From Limnoperna fortunei (taxonomy: Eukaryota; Mollusca; Bivalvia; Mytilida; Modiolidae): DNA of 64,000 bases. Positions 36,111 through 46,777 of this stretch are shown in pieces. The first letter of the stretch is position 1, and each line of letters starts with the position of its first letter. The notes beneath the pieces were generated by a model. It did no database searches. It was not told the DNA's origin and saw nothing but the letters and a program-made list of their open reading frames with translations. Position numbers and translations under genes: made by a program. Location of the stretch: positions 41,706,067-41,770,066 of the forward strand of contig OX104120.1 in the NCBI GenBank assembly GCA_944474755.1, read 5' to 3'.

Positions 36111-36273
36111 AAGAAACAGTAGAATAACAATATGTCGCCCCGACAAAGTCTGGGGCGACATAATAATAAGAAACAGAGTAAAAACAATAAGTCTCCAAAC
36201 TTCGGCGACTTAATAATAATAAGAAACGGAGTAAAAACAATAAGTCGCCCGACACTTCGTGGTCGGCGACTTA
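36111..36273 (+). repeat. hairpin cassette array HF, chimeric H2/H1, H1
   Basis: HF starts at 36,111. The second cassette (36,168-36,212) has an H2 lead and 5' arm AAGTCTCCAAACTTCG joined to the H1 ending GCGACTT. It has lost 10 or more bases, and only AAGTC/GACTT can still pair. A normal H1 follows at 36,221. Confidence 0.88.
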
Positions 36274-36279
36274 ATAATA

Positions 36280-37087
36280 ATAATTAAACATGATTGTGTT
36301 GGGATGCCAACACAGAAGTCGCCCAAATCCCCATGGATAGTATTCCATGCAAATCAGTACAGCTGTACATCAAAATACGTCTAGAAATCAAATTTCGTTG
36401 AAATCGGACCAAGTTGACGTTTTCGGCGGGCGGGTGTGGTAAAACGGCGGCCATTTTAAAATGGCGGCTTTCGCATCAAATTTGTTTTCGCCACATTGCT
36501 CAGGATGGTTAACTCTACCAGTGTACCAATTTTCATTAAAATCCATCCACCCATCTCCGAGATCTGAGAGGGGGCCAAAAATCTTTAATGGCGGCCATTT
36601 TGAAAATGGCGGCCATTTTGAAAATTTCAAAAGTGGACGGCACACCTCTGAGTGACCCTCCACCCACCTCAGCAGGTTTTATCTTGACAGTACATCAAAA
36701 TACGTCTAGAAATCAAATTTCGTTGAAATCGGACAAAGTTGACATTTTTGGGGGGCGGGTGTGATAAAATGGCGGCGATTTTAAAATGGCGGCATTCGCA
36801 TCAAATTTTTTTTCGCCACACTGCTCAGGATGGTTAACTCTACCAGTGTACCAATTTTCATTAAAATCCATCCACCCATCTCCGAGATCTGAGAGGTCGC
36901 CAAAAATCTTTAATGGCGGCCATTTTGAAAATGGCGGCCATTTTGAAAATTTCAAAAGTGAATAGCACACCTCTGAGTGACCCTCCACCCACCTCAGCAG
37001 GTTTTATCTTGATTTGTCAAAGCGTTTTCAAAAAATGTGTCGGACAAGTTCACGATTAAGAAAAATGTGTGGAAAAGAATAATAATA
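36280..37087 (+). mobile_element. family D element (D3)
   Basis: Same build as D1 with an improved head hairpin (TGTGTTGG instead of TGTGTTAG), GGCGGGCGGGTG in the first unit and TTCACGATTAAG near the end. No cassette before A20. Confidence 0.75.
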
Positions 37088-37866
37088 ATTAAAATTTACG
37101 TTTCCCGAAACGTTGAAGTCGCCTCCCGTTCCGCACTTTTGACCGAATAGAGGGAACTAAAAGTCAAGAGCACAACTTCATAACATGAGCTTTCAGTTGG
37201 CCAAGTTTCATTTCGATCGGTTAAAAGATGAGCGAGAAAACGAGCAAACTTTAAAACGGCCGCCATTTTGAAACCGGAAGTCGGACAAAAAATTTTTTTT
37301 GCAAAAATGCTCAGGATAGTTAGCTGTATCAGTATACCAATTTTCATTGAAATTGCTCTGGCCATAACTGAGATCTGACAACGCCGCCATTTTGTGAAAC
37401 TTTAAAACGGCCGCCATTTTGAAACCGGAAGTCGGACAAAACATTTTTAAATAGTGGCACACTTAGGGTATCATAAGCTACCTGTATACCAAATTTCGTC
37501 TAAATCGGATGACGTTTAAATTTTTACATTTTTAGGGGGGTGGTGTTCGGATGGCGGCCATTTTGAAATGTCGGCCGCGTCAATTTTTTTTTTGCAAAAA
37601 TGCTCGGGATAGTTAGCTGTACCAGTATACCAATTTTCATTGAAATTGCTTTGGCAATTACTGAGATCTGACAACGGCCGTCATTTTTTTCAACGGCGGC
37701 CATTTTGAAAATGGCGGCCATTTTGAAAATTTCAAAAGTGGATTGCACAACTTCAGGTCACCCTTAACATGTTCCCAAAGTTTCATTTCGATCGGTTAAA
37801 AGATGAGCGAGAAAACGAGCGGACAACATTGCGAGGGGAAAACATAAGAAATATGAAAATAATAAT
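37088..37866 (+). mobile_element. family A element (A20)
   Basis: A unit with GACCGAATAGAG and a one-base loss giving ACAACGCCGCC. It is joined to the E2 head by a short TAA run. Confidence 0.8.
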
Positions 37867-39129
37867 AACTAGTGCTGATTGTGTTGGGATGCCAACACAG
37901 AATGTCTCCCAAACGAACCCCCATTGCCACTATATTCTTGTGCATGTTGAAAACCCCCAAATAGACATGATATTCTTAGTTTGTGCATTAAAATATACCT
38001 ACATATGAAATTTCGTTGCAATCGGACTAAGTTAACGTTAGGGGGGGGGGGGGAGTGTGGTGAAACGGCTGCCATCACAAAATGGTGACGTTCGCATCCA
38101 ATTTTTTTTTTGGCAAAAATGCTCAGGATAGTTAGCTGTATCAGTATACCAATTTTCATTGAAATTGCTCTGGCCATTACTGAGATCTGACAATGGCCGC
38201 CATTTTTGAAAACTTTAAAACGGCCGCCATTTTGAAACCGGAAGTCGGACAAAAATTTTAAAAGTAGTGGCACACTTAGGGTACCATAATATACCTGTGT
38301 ACCAAATTTCGTCGAAATCGGATGACGTTTAAATTTTTGCATTTTTAGGGGGTAGTGTTCGGATGGCGGCCGTTTTGAAATGTCGTTCGCGTCCATTTTT
38401 TTTTGGCAAAAATACTCAGGATAGTCAGCTGTATCAGTATACCAATTTTCATTGAAATTGCTCTGGCCATTACTTAGATCTGACAACGGCCGCCATTTTT
38501 TCAAACTTTAAAACGGCCGCCATTTTGAAACCGGAAGTCGGAAAAAATTTCGTTTTGGCAAAAATGCTCAGGATAGTTAGCTGTATCAGTATACCAATTT
38601 TCATTGAAATTGGTCTGGCCGTTACGGAGATCTGACAACGGCCGCCATTTTTTAAAACTTTGAAACGGCCGCCATTTTGAAACCGGAAGTCGGACAAAAA
38701 TTTTGAAAGTAGTGGCACACTCAGGGTGCCATAATCTACCTGTGTACCAAATTTCGTCGAAATCGGATGACGTTTAAATTTTTGCATTTTTAGGGGGTGG
38801 TGTTCGGATGGGGGCCATTTTGAAATGTCGTTCGCGTCTATTTTTTTTTGGTAAAAATGCTCAGGATAGTTAGCTGTATCAGTATACCAATTTTCATTGA
38901 AATTGCTCTGGCCATTACTGAGATCTGACAATGGTCGCCATTTTTTTCAATGGCGGCCATTTTGAAAATGGCGGCCATTTTGAAAATTTCAAAAGTGGAT
39001 TGCACAACTTCAGGTCACCCTTAACATGTTCCCAAAGTTTCATCTTGATTGGACATTGCGTCTCAGAGAAAATGTGCGGACAAGATTGAACGGAAAGAAA
39101 AAAGAAAGAAAGAAAGAAAGAAGAAGAAT
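37867..39129 (+). mobile_element. family E element (E2)
   Basis: Near-identical to E1 at an offset of about 14,270, with a longer poly-G run near 38,041. It has no HE cassette and passes from a GAAGAAGAATAA run straight into the G1 head. Confidence 0.75.
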
Positions 39130-40104
39130 AACAAGTGCTGATTGTGATTGCAAGCAAGTCACAAAAAAATCCCCTCCCGTGCCCACTTTTGTCACAATTC
39201 GGACAACTTTTCAATTTTCGCACTTTGGCGGCCATTTTGAATATGGCGGCCATCTTGGACTTTGGCAGCCATCTTGGATTTGTTCGACATGTTGTTCGTA
39301 ATATCAATATTGACCTAAATGCCAATTTTTGTTGAAATCAGACAACTTTTCAATATTCGCACTTTGGCAGCCATTTTGAATATGACAGCCATCTTGGATT
39401 TGTTCGAAAGTGTCGCCATGTTGTTCGTAATATCAATATTGACCTAAATGCCAATTTTCGTTGAAATCGGACAACTTTTCAATTTTCGCACTTTGGCGGC
39501 CATTTTGAATATGGCGGCCATCTTGGACTTTTGTGGCCATCTTGGATTTGTTCAAACATGTCACCATGTTGTTCGTAATATCAATATTCACCTAAATGCC
39601 AATTTTCGTTGAAATCGGACAACTTTTCAATTTTCGCACTTTGGCGGCCATTTTGAATATGACAGCCATCTTGGATTTGTTCGAAAGTGTCGCCATGTTG
39701 TTCGTAATATCAATATTGACCTAAATGCCAATTTTCGTTGAAATCGGACAACTTTTCAATTTTCGCACTTTGGCGGCCATTTTAAATATGGTGGCCATCT
39801 TGGATTTTTCGGAAAATGGTCCCATATTGTCCGGGACCTTAATATTGACCTATAAACCTATTTTGGTTCATATCCATATTGTTTGTGATTTTTTATGATT
39901 AATTTTGTATTTTTTTCAAATTCAAAATGGCCGCCAATCCAAGATGGCCGCCATTTTCAAAATTTCGAAATCGGAAAGAACATTTCCTAGTGGTGACCTA
40001 TCTTTCTGGTAAGTTTCATTGACCTATGTCTTTTCGTCTTCGAGAAATCCTACGGACAAAGTTAGGTCCAGAAGAAGAAGAAGAAGAAGAAGAATAATAA
40101 TAAT
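39130..40104 (+). mobile_element. family G element (G1)
   Basis: The head is ACAAGTGCTGATT, then the hairpin GTGATTG, CAAG, CAAGTCAC (39,144-39,162, one bulged G) and the identity motif AAATCCCC (39,167-39,174). Four to five core units of 128-149 bp start at GACCTAAATGCC (39,312, 39,441, 39,590, 39,718). Each carries GGCGGCCATTTTG and GGCCATCTTGG. The distinct 3' part runs from GGTCCCATATTGTCCGGG to CTACGGACAAAGTTAGGTCC, then (GAA)n and a short (TAA)n. No cassette before G2. Confidence 0.78.
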
Positions 40105-41091
40105 AACAAGTGCTGATTGTGATTGCAAGCAAGTCACAAAAAAATCCCCTCCCGTGCCCACTTTTGTCACAATTCGGACAACTTTTCAATTTTCGCACTT
40201 TGGCGGCCATTTTGAATATGGCGGCCATCTTGGACTTTGGCAGCCATCTTGGATTTGTTCGACATGTTGTTCGTAATATCAATATTGACCTAAATGCCAA
40301 TTTTTGTTGAAATCAGACAACTTTTCAATATTCGCACTTTGGCAGCCATTTTGAATATGACAGCCATCTTGGATTTGTTCGAAAGTGTCGCCATGTTGTT
40401 CGTAATATCAATATTGACCTAAATGCCAATTTTCGTTGAAATCGGACAACTTTTCAATTTTCGCACTTTGGCGGCCATTTTGAATATGGCGGCCATCTTG
40501 GACTTTTGTGGCCATCTTGGATTTGTTCAAACATGTCACCATGTTGTTCGTAATATCAATATTCACCTAAATGCCAATTTTCGTTGAAATCGGACAACTT
40601 TTCAATTTTCGCACTTTGGCGGCCATTTTGAATATGACAGCCATCTTGGATTTGTTCGAAAGTGTCGCCATGTTGTTCGTAATATCAATATTGACCTAAA
40701 TGCCAATTTTCGTTGAAATCGGACAACTTTTCAATTTTCGCACTTTGGCGGCCATTTTGAATATGGTGGCCATCTTGGATTTTTCGGAAAATGGTCCCAT
40801 ATTGTCCGGGACCTTAATATTGACCTATAAACCTATTTTGGTTCATATCCATATTGTTTGTGATTTTTTATGATTAATTTTGTATTTTTTTCAAATTCAA
40901 AATGGCCGCCAATCCAAGATGGCCGCCATTTTCAAAATTTCGAAATCGGAAAGAACATTTCCTAGTGGTGACCTATCTTTCTGGTAAGTTTCATTGACCT
41001 ATGTCTTTTCGTCTTCGAGAAATCCTACGGACAAAGTTAGGTCCAGAAGAAGAAGAAGAAGAAGAAGAAGAAGAAGAAGAATAATAATAAT
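40105..41091 (+). mobile_element. family G element (G2)
   Basis: Tandem duplicate of G1 at an offset of 975 bases. The (GAA)n tail is longer (about 41,046-41,081). Two H3 cassettes follow, whose 3' arm GGGGATTT complements the G identity motif. Confidence 0.78.
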
Positions 41092-41325
41092 AAGAAACGG
41101 TGCAAAAACAATAAATCCCCGACACTTCGTGGTCGGGGATTTAATAAGAAACGGTGCAAAAACAATAAATCCCCGACACTTCGTGGTCGGGGATTTAATA
41201 ATAAGAAACCGGACAAAAACAATATGTCTCCCAAAACTTCGTTTGGGAGACATAATAATAATAATAATTATAAGAAACGGAGTAAAAACAATAAGTCGCC
41301 CGACACTTCGTGGTCGGCGACTTAA
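41092..41325 (+). repeat. hairpin cassette array H3-H3-HE-H1
   Basis: H3 at 41,092 and 41,147. HE at 41,203, whose 3' arm at 41,238-41,253 is the exact 16-nt reverse complement of the C/E head motif. H1 at 41,272. Three different families' ends therefore lie in one run. Confidence 0.9.
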
Positions 41326-41508
41326 TTAAAATTTACGTTTCACGAAACGTTGAAGTCGCCTCCCGTTCCGCACTTTTGACCGAGTAGAGCACAACTTCAT
41401 AACATGAGCTTTCAGTTGGCCAAGTTTCATTTCGATCGGTTAAAAGATGAGCGAGAAAACGAGCGGACAACATTGCGAGGGGAAAAAGGAAAACATAATA
41501 ATAATAAT
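41326..41508 (+). mobile_element. family A mini-element, ~185 bp internal deletion form
   Basis: Complete A head (hairpin with one change, ACGTTTCACGAAACGT) and complete A tail, but the ~600-bp middle is missing. The join lies inside GATCGGTTAAAAGATGAGCG, which occurs once in each half of a normal A unit. A second, 18-base deletion lies at GAGTAGAGCACAAC. Confidence 0.8.
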
Positions 41509-42204
41509 AATTAAAATTTACGTTTCCCGAAACGTTGAAGTCGCCTCCCGTTCCGCACTTTTGACCGAGTAGAGGGAACTAAAAGTCAAGAGCACAACTT
41601 CATAACATGAGCTTTCAGTTGGCCAAGTTTCATTTCGATCGGTTATAAGATGAGCGAGAAAACGAGCAAACTTTAAAACGGCCGCCATTTTGAAACCGGA
41701 AGTCGGACAAAAAATTTTTTTTGCAAAAATGCTCAGGATAGTTAGCTGTATCAGTATACCAATTTTCATTGAAATTGCTCTGGCCATAACTGAGATCTGA
41801 CAACGGCCGCCATTTTTTAAAACTTTAAAACGGCCGCCATTTTGAAACCGGAAGTCGGACAAAACATTTTTAAATAGTGGCACACTTAGGGTATCATAAG
41901 CTACCTGTATACCAAATTTCGTCTAAATCGGATGACGTTTAAATTTTTACATTTTTAGGGGGGTGGTGTTCGGATGGCGGCCATTTTGAAATGTCGGCCG
42001 CGTCAAATTTTTTTTTTGCAAAAATGCTCGGGATAGTTAGCTGTACCAGTATACCAATTTTCATTGAAATTGCTTTGGCAATTACTGAGATCTGACAACG
42101 GCCGTCATTTTTTTCAACGGCGGCCATTTTGAAAAAGGAAGAAAAAAGGGGAAAAAGGAAAACATAAGAAATATGAAAATAATAATAATAATAATAATAA
42201 TAAT
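41509..42204 (+). mobile_element. family A element with rearranged 3' end (A22)
   Basis: It carries the CGGTTATAAGATG variant of A13 and A14. After GGCGGCCATTTTG at ~42,120 it jumps to AAAAAGGAAGAAAAAAGGGG and the terminal AAACATAAGAAATATG, losing the second TTTCGATCGG block. Confidence 0.8.
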
Positions 42205-42258
42205 AAGAAACGGAGTAAAAACAATAAGTCGCCCGACACTTCGTGGTCGGCGACTTAA
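42205..42258 (+). repeat. single H1 hairpin cassette
   Basis: H1 behind A22 and ahead of the G3 head. Confidence 0.9.
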
Positions 42259-43274
42259 TAACAAGTGCTGATTGTGATTGCAAGCAAGTCACAAAAAAAA
42301 TCCCCTCCCGTGCCCACTTTTGTCACAATTCGGACAACTTTTCAATTTTCGCACTTTGGCGGCCATTTTGAATATGGCGGCCATCTTGGACTTTGGCAGC
42401 CATCTTGGATTTGTTCGACATGTTGTTCGTAATATCAATATTGACCTAAATGCCAATTTTTGTTGAAATCAGACAACTTTTCAATATTCGCACTTTGGCA
42501 GCCATTTTGAATATGACAGCCATCTTGGATTTGTTCGAAAGTGTCGCCATGTTGTTCGTAATATCAATATTGACCTAAATGCCAATTTTCGTTGAAATCG
42601 GACAACTTTTCAATTTTCGCACTTTGACGGCCATTTTGAATATGGCGGCCATCTTGGACTTTGGCGGCCATCTTGGATTTGTTCAAACATGTCACCATGT
42701 TGTTCGTAATATCAATATTCACCTAAATGCCAATTTTCGTTGAAATCGGACAACTTTTCAATTTTCGCACTTTGGAGGCCATTTTGAATATGGCGGCCAT
42801 CTTGGACTTTGGCGGCCATCTTTGATTTGTTCGAACATGTCACCATGTTGTTCGTAATATCAATATTGACCTAAATGCCAATTTTCGTTGAAATCAGACA
42901 ACTTTTCAATTTTCGCACTTTGGCGGCCATTTTGAATATGGTGGCCATCTTGGATTTTTCGGAAAATGGTCCCGTATTGTCCGGGACCTTAATATTGACC
43001 TATAAACCTATTTTGGTTCATATCCATATTGTTTGTGATTTTTTATGATTAATTTTGTATTTTTTTCAAATTCAAAATGGCCGCCAATCCAAGATGGCCG
43101 CCATTTTCAAAATTTCGAAATCGGAAACAACATTTCCTAGTGGTGACCTATCTTTCTGGTAAGTTTCATTGACCTATGTCTTTTCGTCTTCGAGAAATCC
43201 TACGGACAAAGTTAGGTCCAGAAGAAGAAGAAGAAGAAGAAGAAGAAGAAGAAGAAGAACAAGAAGAAGAAGAA
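42259..43274 (+). mobile_element. family G element interrupted by LINE1 in its GAA tail (G3)
   Basis: G head and core units as in G1 with one extra core unit (GCACTTTGGAGGCC form). The tail CAGAAGAAG runs 43,219-43,274 with one GAAC interruption and then abuts LINE1. The remaining (GAA)n, TAA and the expected H3 cassette resume at 46,592-46,711, beyond the LINE. Confidence 0.78.
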
Positions 43275-43594
43275 TTTGAATTTTCAATACCCTTTATTAA
43301 ATAAAACAATAAATCACAGTTGTACAAGGTATCAAAAATTCAAGTAACATAAAATATAAACCTAACAATACATTATTTTGACAAGCTACATTTAACAATT
43401 TTGAAAATACATATAAATAAGTTAACTTTAAATCCAAAAGTATATGAAAATACAATAGAAAAAATAAAAGACTTTGTCCAACTGATCAAAGTCAGTTTAA
43501 ATTGATACAAGTCAATTTAAACTTTAACATTTTAACCTACCTATCGTTAAAATTAAAGAGCCCTATAAATGACTTTGTCCAAATGATCAAAGTC

Positions 43595-43624
43595 AACATG
43601 GACTGGTACACGCCAGTCCATGTT
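43595..43624 (-). promoter_or_regulatory. LINE1 3' UTR stem-loop
   Basis: A perfect 12-bp stem AACATGGACTGG with CCAGTCCATGTT around a six-base loop. It is present at the same place in all three LINE copies. Weaker GACTTTG/CAAAGTC hairpins lie just beside it. 3' UTR stem-loops are the recognition signal for RT in several LINE groups; that role here is inference. Confidence 0.65.
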
Positions 43625-43705
43625 TTAACCTTTATTTCATCGCGGATTACAATATATATAAACAGAACTAAAAAAGATACAAAAACAAAAACAATCAACT
43701 TACCA

Positions 43706-46592
43706 TTATATATTTACAATAAGCTTGTCATTAGAAATATAACATAAAACATTGTTAAGACACCAAAAATCTGAAAAAGAATCAATATTGTTAATAAACT
43801 TACAATATGAAAACTCGATTGCCAGTCGGGCGCGGATGCGCGACCTGAATTCCTGGAGTGGGTCTGTTGGTCCGCCTCCCGTCCTCAGGTGCTGCAGGGT
43901 CACGTAGGTGGCCATCTTCGCCTGGGTGGCAATCCACTGGAACAGTCGTCTTGGGGTCCTGTACCGCTTCATCCATCGTTGCGTGTTGGTACATTCTCCC
44001 AACACGACTGTTCCGTCCTCCATCACGATTGGCTGTCTGTTCGTCTCTGGACAGCCGACCCTGGATGACGTGTGGTCGGCTGGTACTGTGATGTCTGGAC
44101 AGCTGATCCAAGATGGCGGTTGATCAGCTGGACTCGATTTCCTAACTGGACAGCTGTCCGATGTTGGCGTGTGGACATCTGGAGGAGATCGATTTGCACT
44201 GACCTGAGGTGGCGTTAGGTCAGTGCTAGTAAAAGTAGAAGGTCCAAATATAAATGATTCTATTGAACCTACATTATTTGTGCTTAATTTACACAGAATA
44301 TAATGAACGTTATTTAATAAAACACTAATACGGGGACAGGCTATAAAAATGTGATGTAAGTCCTCTTGCAAACCACAAGAGGGACAAACATCAGACTGCT
44401 GATAACCAGCTTTACAACAAAATTTACTAGTTGCAATAGCACCATGAAGGATTCTCCAGGTAAGGTCACCTTCATGCATGCTATGGGGATATTCATAAAC
44501 ATGACTATATATAACATTAGGGGGAACATTAGATCGTAAAATACTACACCAAGGGGACAGTAACTTTTTAGTATGGGAACTATTAAAATTCTGAACAACA
44601 GATAACAAATAAATCATTTTCTTGGGACATTTATCGAGAACAACGCCCTTACTTAATTCAGGTGCATTGTCAATATCCAATTTAAAAATATATTGGTGAA
44701 CAACTCCAATATCAATAATATTATGTAAAAACCTATCTATCAATTTACTCCACTCCGGAGGAAAAGACGACCATAGTAAATCAAGGTGTTGTTGTATACA
44801 GCGTTCGGAACGAATGCTTATTATGCCAACAAGATCGTCTGCAGTAAACTTTCTTTTTAGACTAGTATCAAAAAGATCTTTGATCTTAGTTATACCCGCA
44901 ATTACAAAATTTTCAAAATAAAACGGTTCTTCGGTTTTAGGGTTAACTAATAAAGGATTAAAGAACAGAGGTTCTTCTAAAATGTCTGCAACTGAGGTAT
45001 CATCTATTTTTATTCTAGATGATTCAAAATATTTCCAGGCTTTTATTAAATCTTGATAAAAGCTTGGGATGTTAGGATACTGAAAATCCCCATCAAGTAG
45101 TAACAATTGTACATCATAATTCAAATTAGAAACAGTAGACAAAAAATATTTACAAAAATAGTAACAAGGGTGAACATCTTCACCATTCATTAATGTTAAA
45201 AATCTATACATAAATTGAATTCGAAAATCACGAATTCTAGACAAGATATGAACTAAACCCTGTCCTCCAGTACATACGGGAAGATACAACATTTCTTTCG
45301 AAATCCAATGTTTTCCTTGCCATAGAAAGTCAACAAATTTATTTTGAATGGCATTTATAATTTCATCGGTCACGGCCACTGAATTTAATCGATGCCACAA
45401 TTTTGATGCGGAGAGTAAATTAATTACAAGCGTTCGTCCTCTAAGTGACAAACCACGAGCAAATGGTTTCCACCTGTCAAGTTTGACAGTAATATCCTCT
45501 TCCATCCCTTCCCAGTTTTGTTTATAAAAATCCCTATTGTTTCCCACAAAAGTACCCAAAACCTTTAAACCTTTATTATTCCACTTGAAACCAAGCGGAC
45601 AATCATTTCTATTTTTCCAACTTCCCATCCACAAACCTTCTGACTTTTGTAAATTAATTTTTGAATTGGAAGCTTTCTGGTATATATCTAACCAGAAAGA
45701 CAACCTATCAAAATCAGAGTCCTGTGTTAACAGAGTATCCAAATCATCTGCATATGCAGATAAACAACTTTTCTTACCATCAGATAATGGAAGTTCAAGG
45801 CCTGAAAGACCATCTTTTGACCTTAATTTATGCAAAAGAGGTTCAAGGCAGATAGCATATAATTGACCAGACAAGGAACATCCTTGTCTTATACCTCTCT
45901 TAAATTGAAAAGGGGAAGATAACGAATTATTAATTTTCAGTAAACTATGTACATCTGTATAAATAGTTTTTATACAGGAAATGAAATAATCGCCAAAACC
46001 GAAAGCTTCTAATGTCTTCATCAAATAGCCATGATGAACACGATCAAAAGCTTTCTCTTGGTCAAGGGAAACAATAGCAAGGGGGATATTTTCCTGATTA
46101 GCATAACAAGTAGCGTCAGAAATAAAACGAATATTGTCACTGATATGACGACCGGGTACACAATAACTTTGATCGATATGTAATATATCGGGTAAAACGG
46201 TACGAAGTCTTAGAGAAAAAGCTCTCGTTAATATTTTATAATCACAACAGAGAAGAGACACTGGTCTCCAGTTTTTCAACAAACTACTGTCACCTTTCTT
46301 CGGAATCATCGTCAGAACGGCTCTTCTGCACGAAAGTGGAAGTCTGTTTTCCTCAATCGAAGTAACAAAAACTTCGTGCATATCTTTCCCAACGATGTTC
46401 CAAAATGTTTTGTAAAATTCACTAGGCAGCCCATCAATACCAGGGGACTTATTGTTATTCATTTTTAAAACGGCAGAGGACAATTCATCATAACTTATAA
46501 CACTATCTAATGTTTGTTTTTGTGTTTCATTTAATGTAGGAAGGTCTTTCAAAATCTCATTTTGACAGCCTTCATCTACAGGATCGGGGCTA
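43706..46592 (-). pseudogene. LINE1 ORF2 fragment: reverse transcriptase plus C-terminal region
   Basis: An uninterrupted frame encodes the inter-domain region, RT and C-terminus but not the endonuclease. Visible are KSPGIDGLPSEF, NWRPVSLLCCDYK, motif A SLDQEKAFDRV, motif B RQGCSLSGQ, motif C AYADDLD, and the C-terminal finger CPSCGLQEDLHHIFIAC (near 44,340-44,395). A proline/serine-rich stretch and a conserved tail follow. Reading upstream through (TTC)n adds a run of serines back to the H3 cassette, but that frame has only a GTG there and no ATG, so a hybrid protein is unlikely. No premature stop was seen, so the copy is young, but without endonuclease it should not be autonomous. Confidence 0.85.
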
Positions 46593-46659
46593 GAAGAAGA
46601 AGAAGAAGAAGAAGAAGAAGAAGAAGAAGAAGAAGAAGAAGAAGAAGAAGAAGAATAAT
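46592..46659 (+). repeat. (GAA)n tract and TAA, right half of the G3 tail
   Basis: About 21 GAA units and a short TAA run between the truncated LINE1 5' end and the H3 cassette. With 43,221-43,274 it forms the two halves of one interrupted G3 tail. Confidence 0.8.
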
Positions 46660-46767
46660 AAGAAACGGTGCAAAAACAATAAATCCCCGACACTTCGTGG
46701 TCGGGGATTTAATAAGAAACGGAGTAAAAACAATAAGTCGCCCGACACTTCGTGGTCGGCGACTTAA
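46660..46767 (+). repeat. hairpin cassette array H3-H1
   Basis: H3 at 46,660 is the cassette expected for G3, displaced by LINE1. H1 is at 46,714. Confidence 0.9.
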
Positions 46768-46777
46768 TAATAATAAT

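Larger units (their letters stand above)
43275..46592 (-). mobile_element. LINE1: Tx1-like LINE, 5'-truncated in ORF2
   Basis: A minus-strand non-LTR retrotransposon copy. Its 3' end (43,275) is ...GAAAATTCAAA followed on the minus strand by (TTC)n. An AATAAA signal lies at 43,293-43,298 (minus) and the 3' UTR is 43,275-43,705. The 5' end stops in ORF2 around the codons for SPDPVDEGC, upstream of the RT domain, where the sequence enters a long (GAA)n tract at 46,592. ORF1, the endonuclease and the 5' UTR are missing. The element lies inside the GAA tail of G3. I call it Tx1-like from the APE endonuclease of sister copies, the RT and the C-terminal CCHC; the exact clade needs a tree. Confidence 0.85.

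Noticed and set aside
164..41508. tRNA-derived SINE origin for families A-H
   Set aside because: No A-box/B-box pair or tRNA-like head was recognised. The hairpin heads and matching 3' hairpins do not fit a standard SINE, though simple-repeat tails do.
173..42292. Dozens of 60-154-codon open frames, many repeated (for example minus-strand frames of 121 and 74 codons in each A unit)
   Set aside because: They follow repeat copies exactly, tolerate indels and stops in some copies (A7, A19, A20), have low-complexity KWPP or FKMAA composition, and no conserved domain. Several start with non-ATG codons.
43706..46693. A 995-codon fusion frame joining H3 cassette, poly-serine and LINE1 ORF2
   Set aside because: The frame opens only at a GTG in the hairpin and passes through the microsatellite by chance. 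No ATG or promoter is evident. The same applies to LINE3 ORF1 at 61,241.
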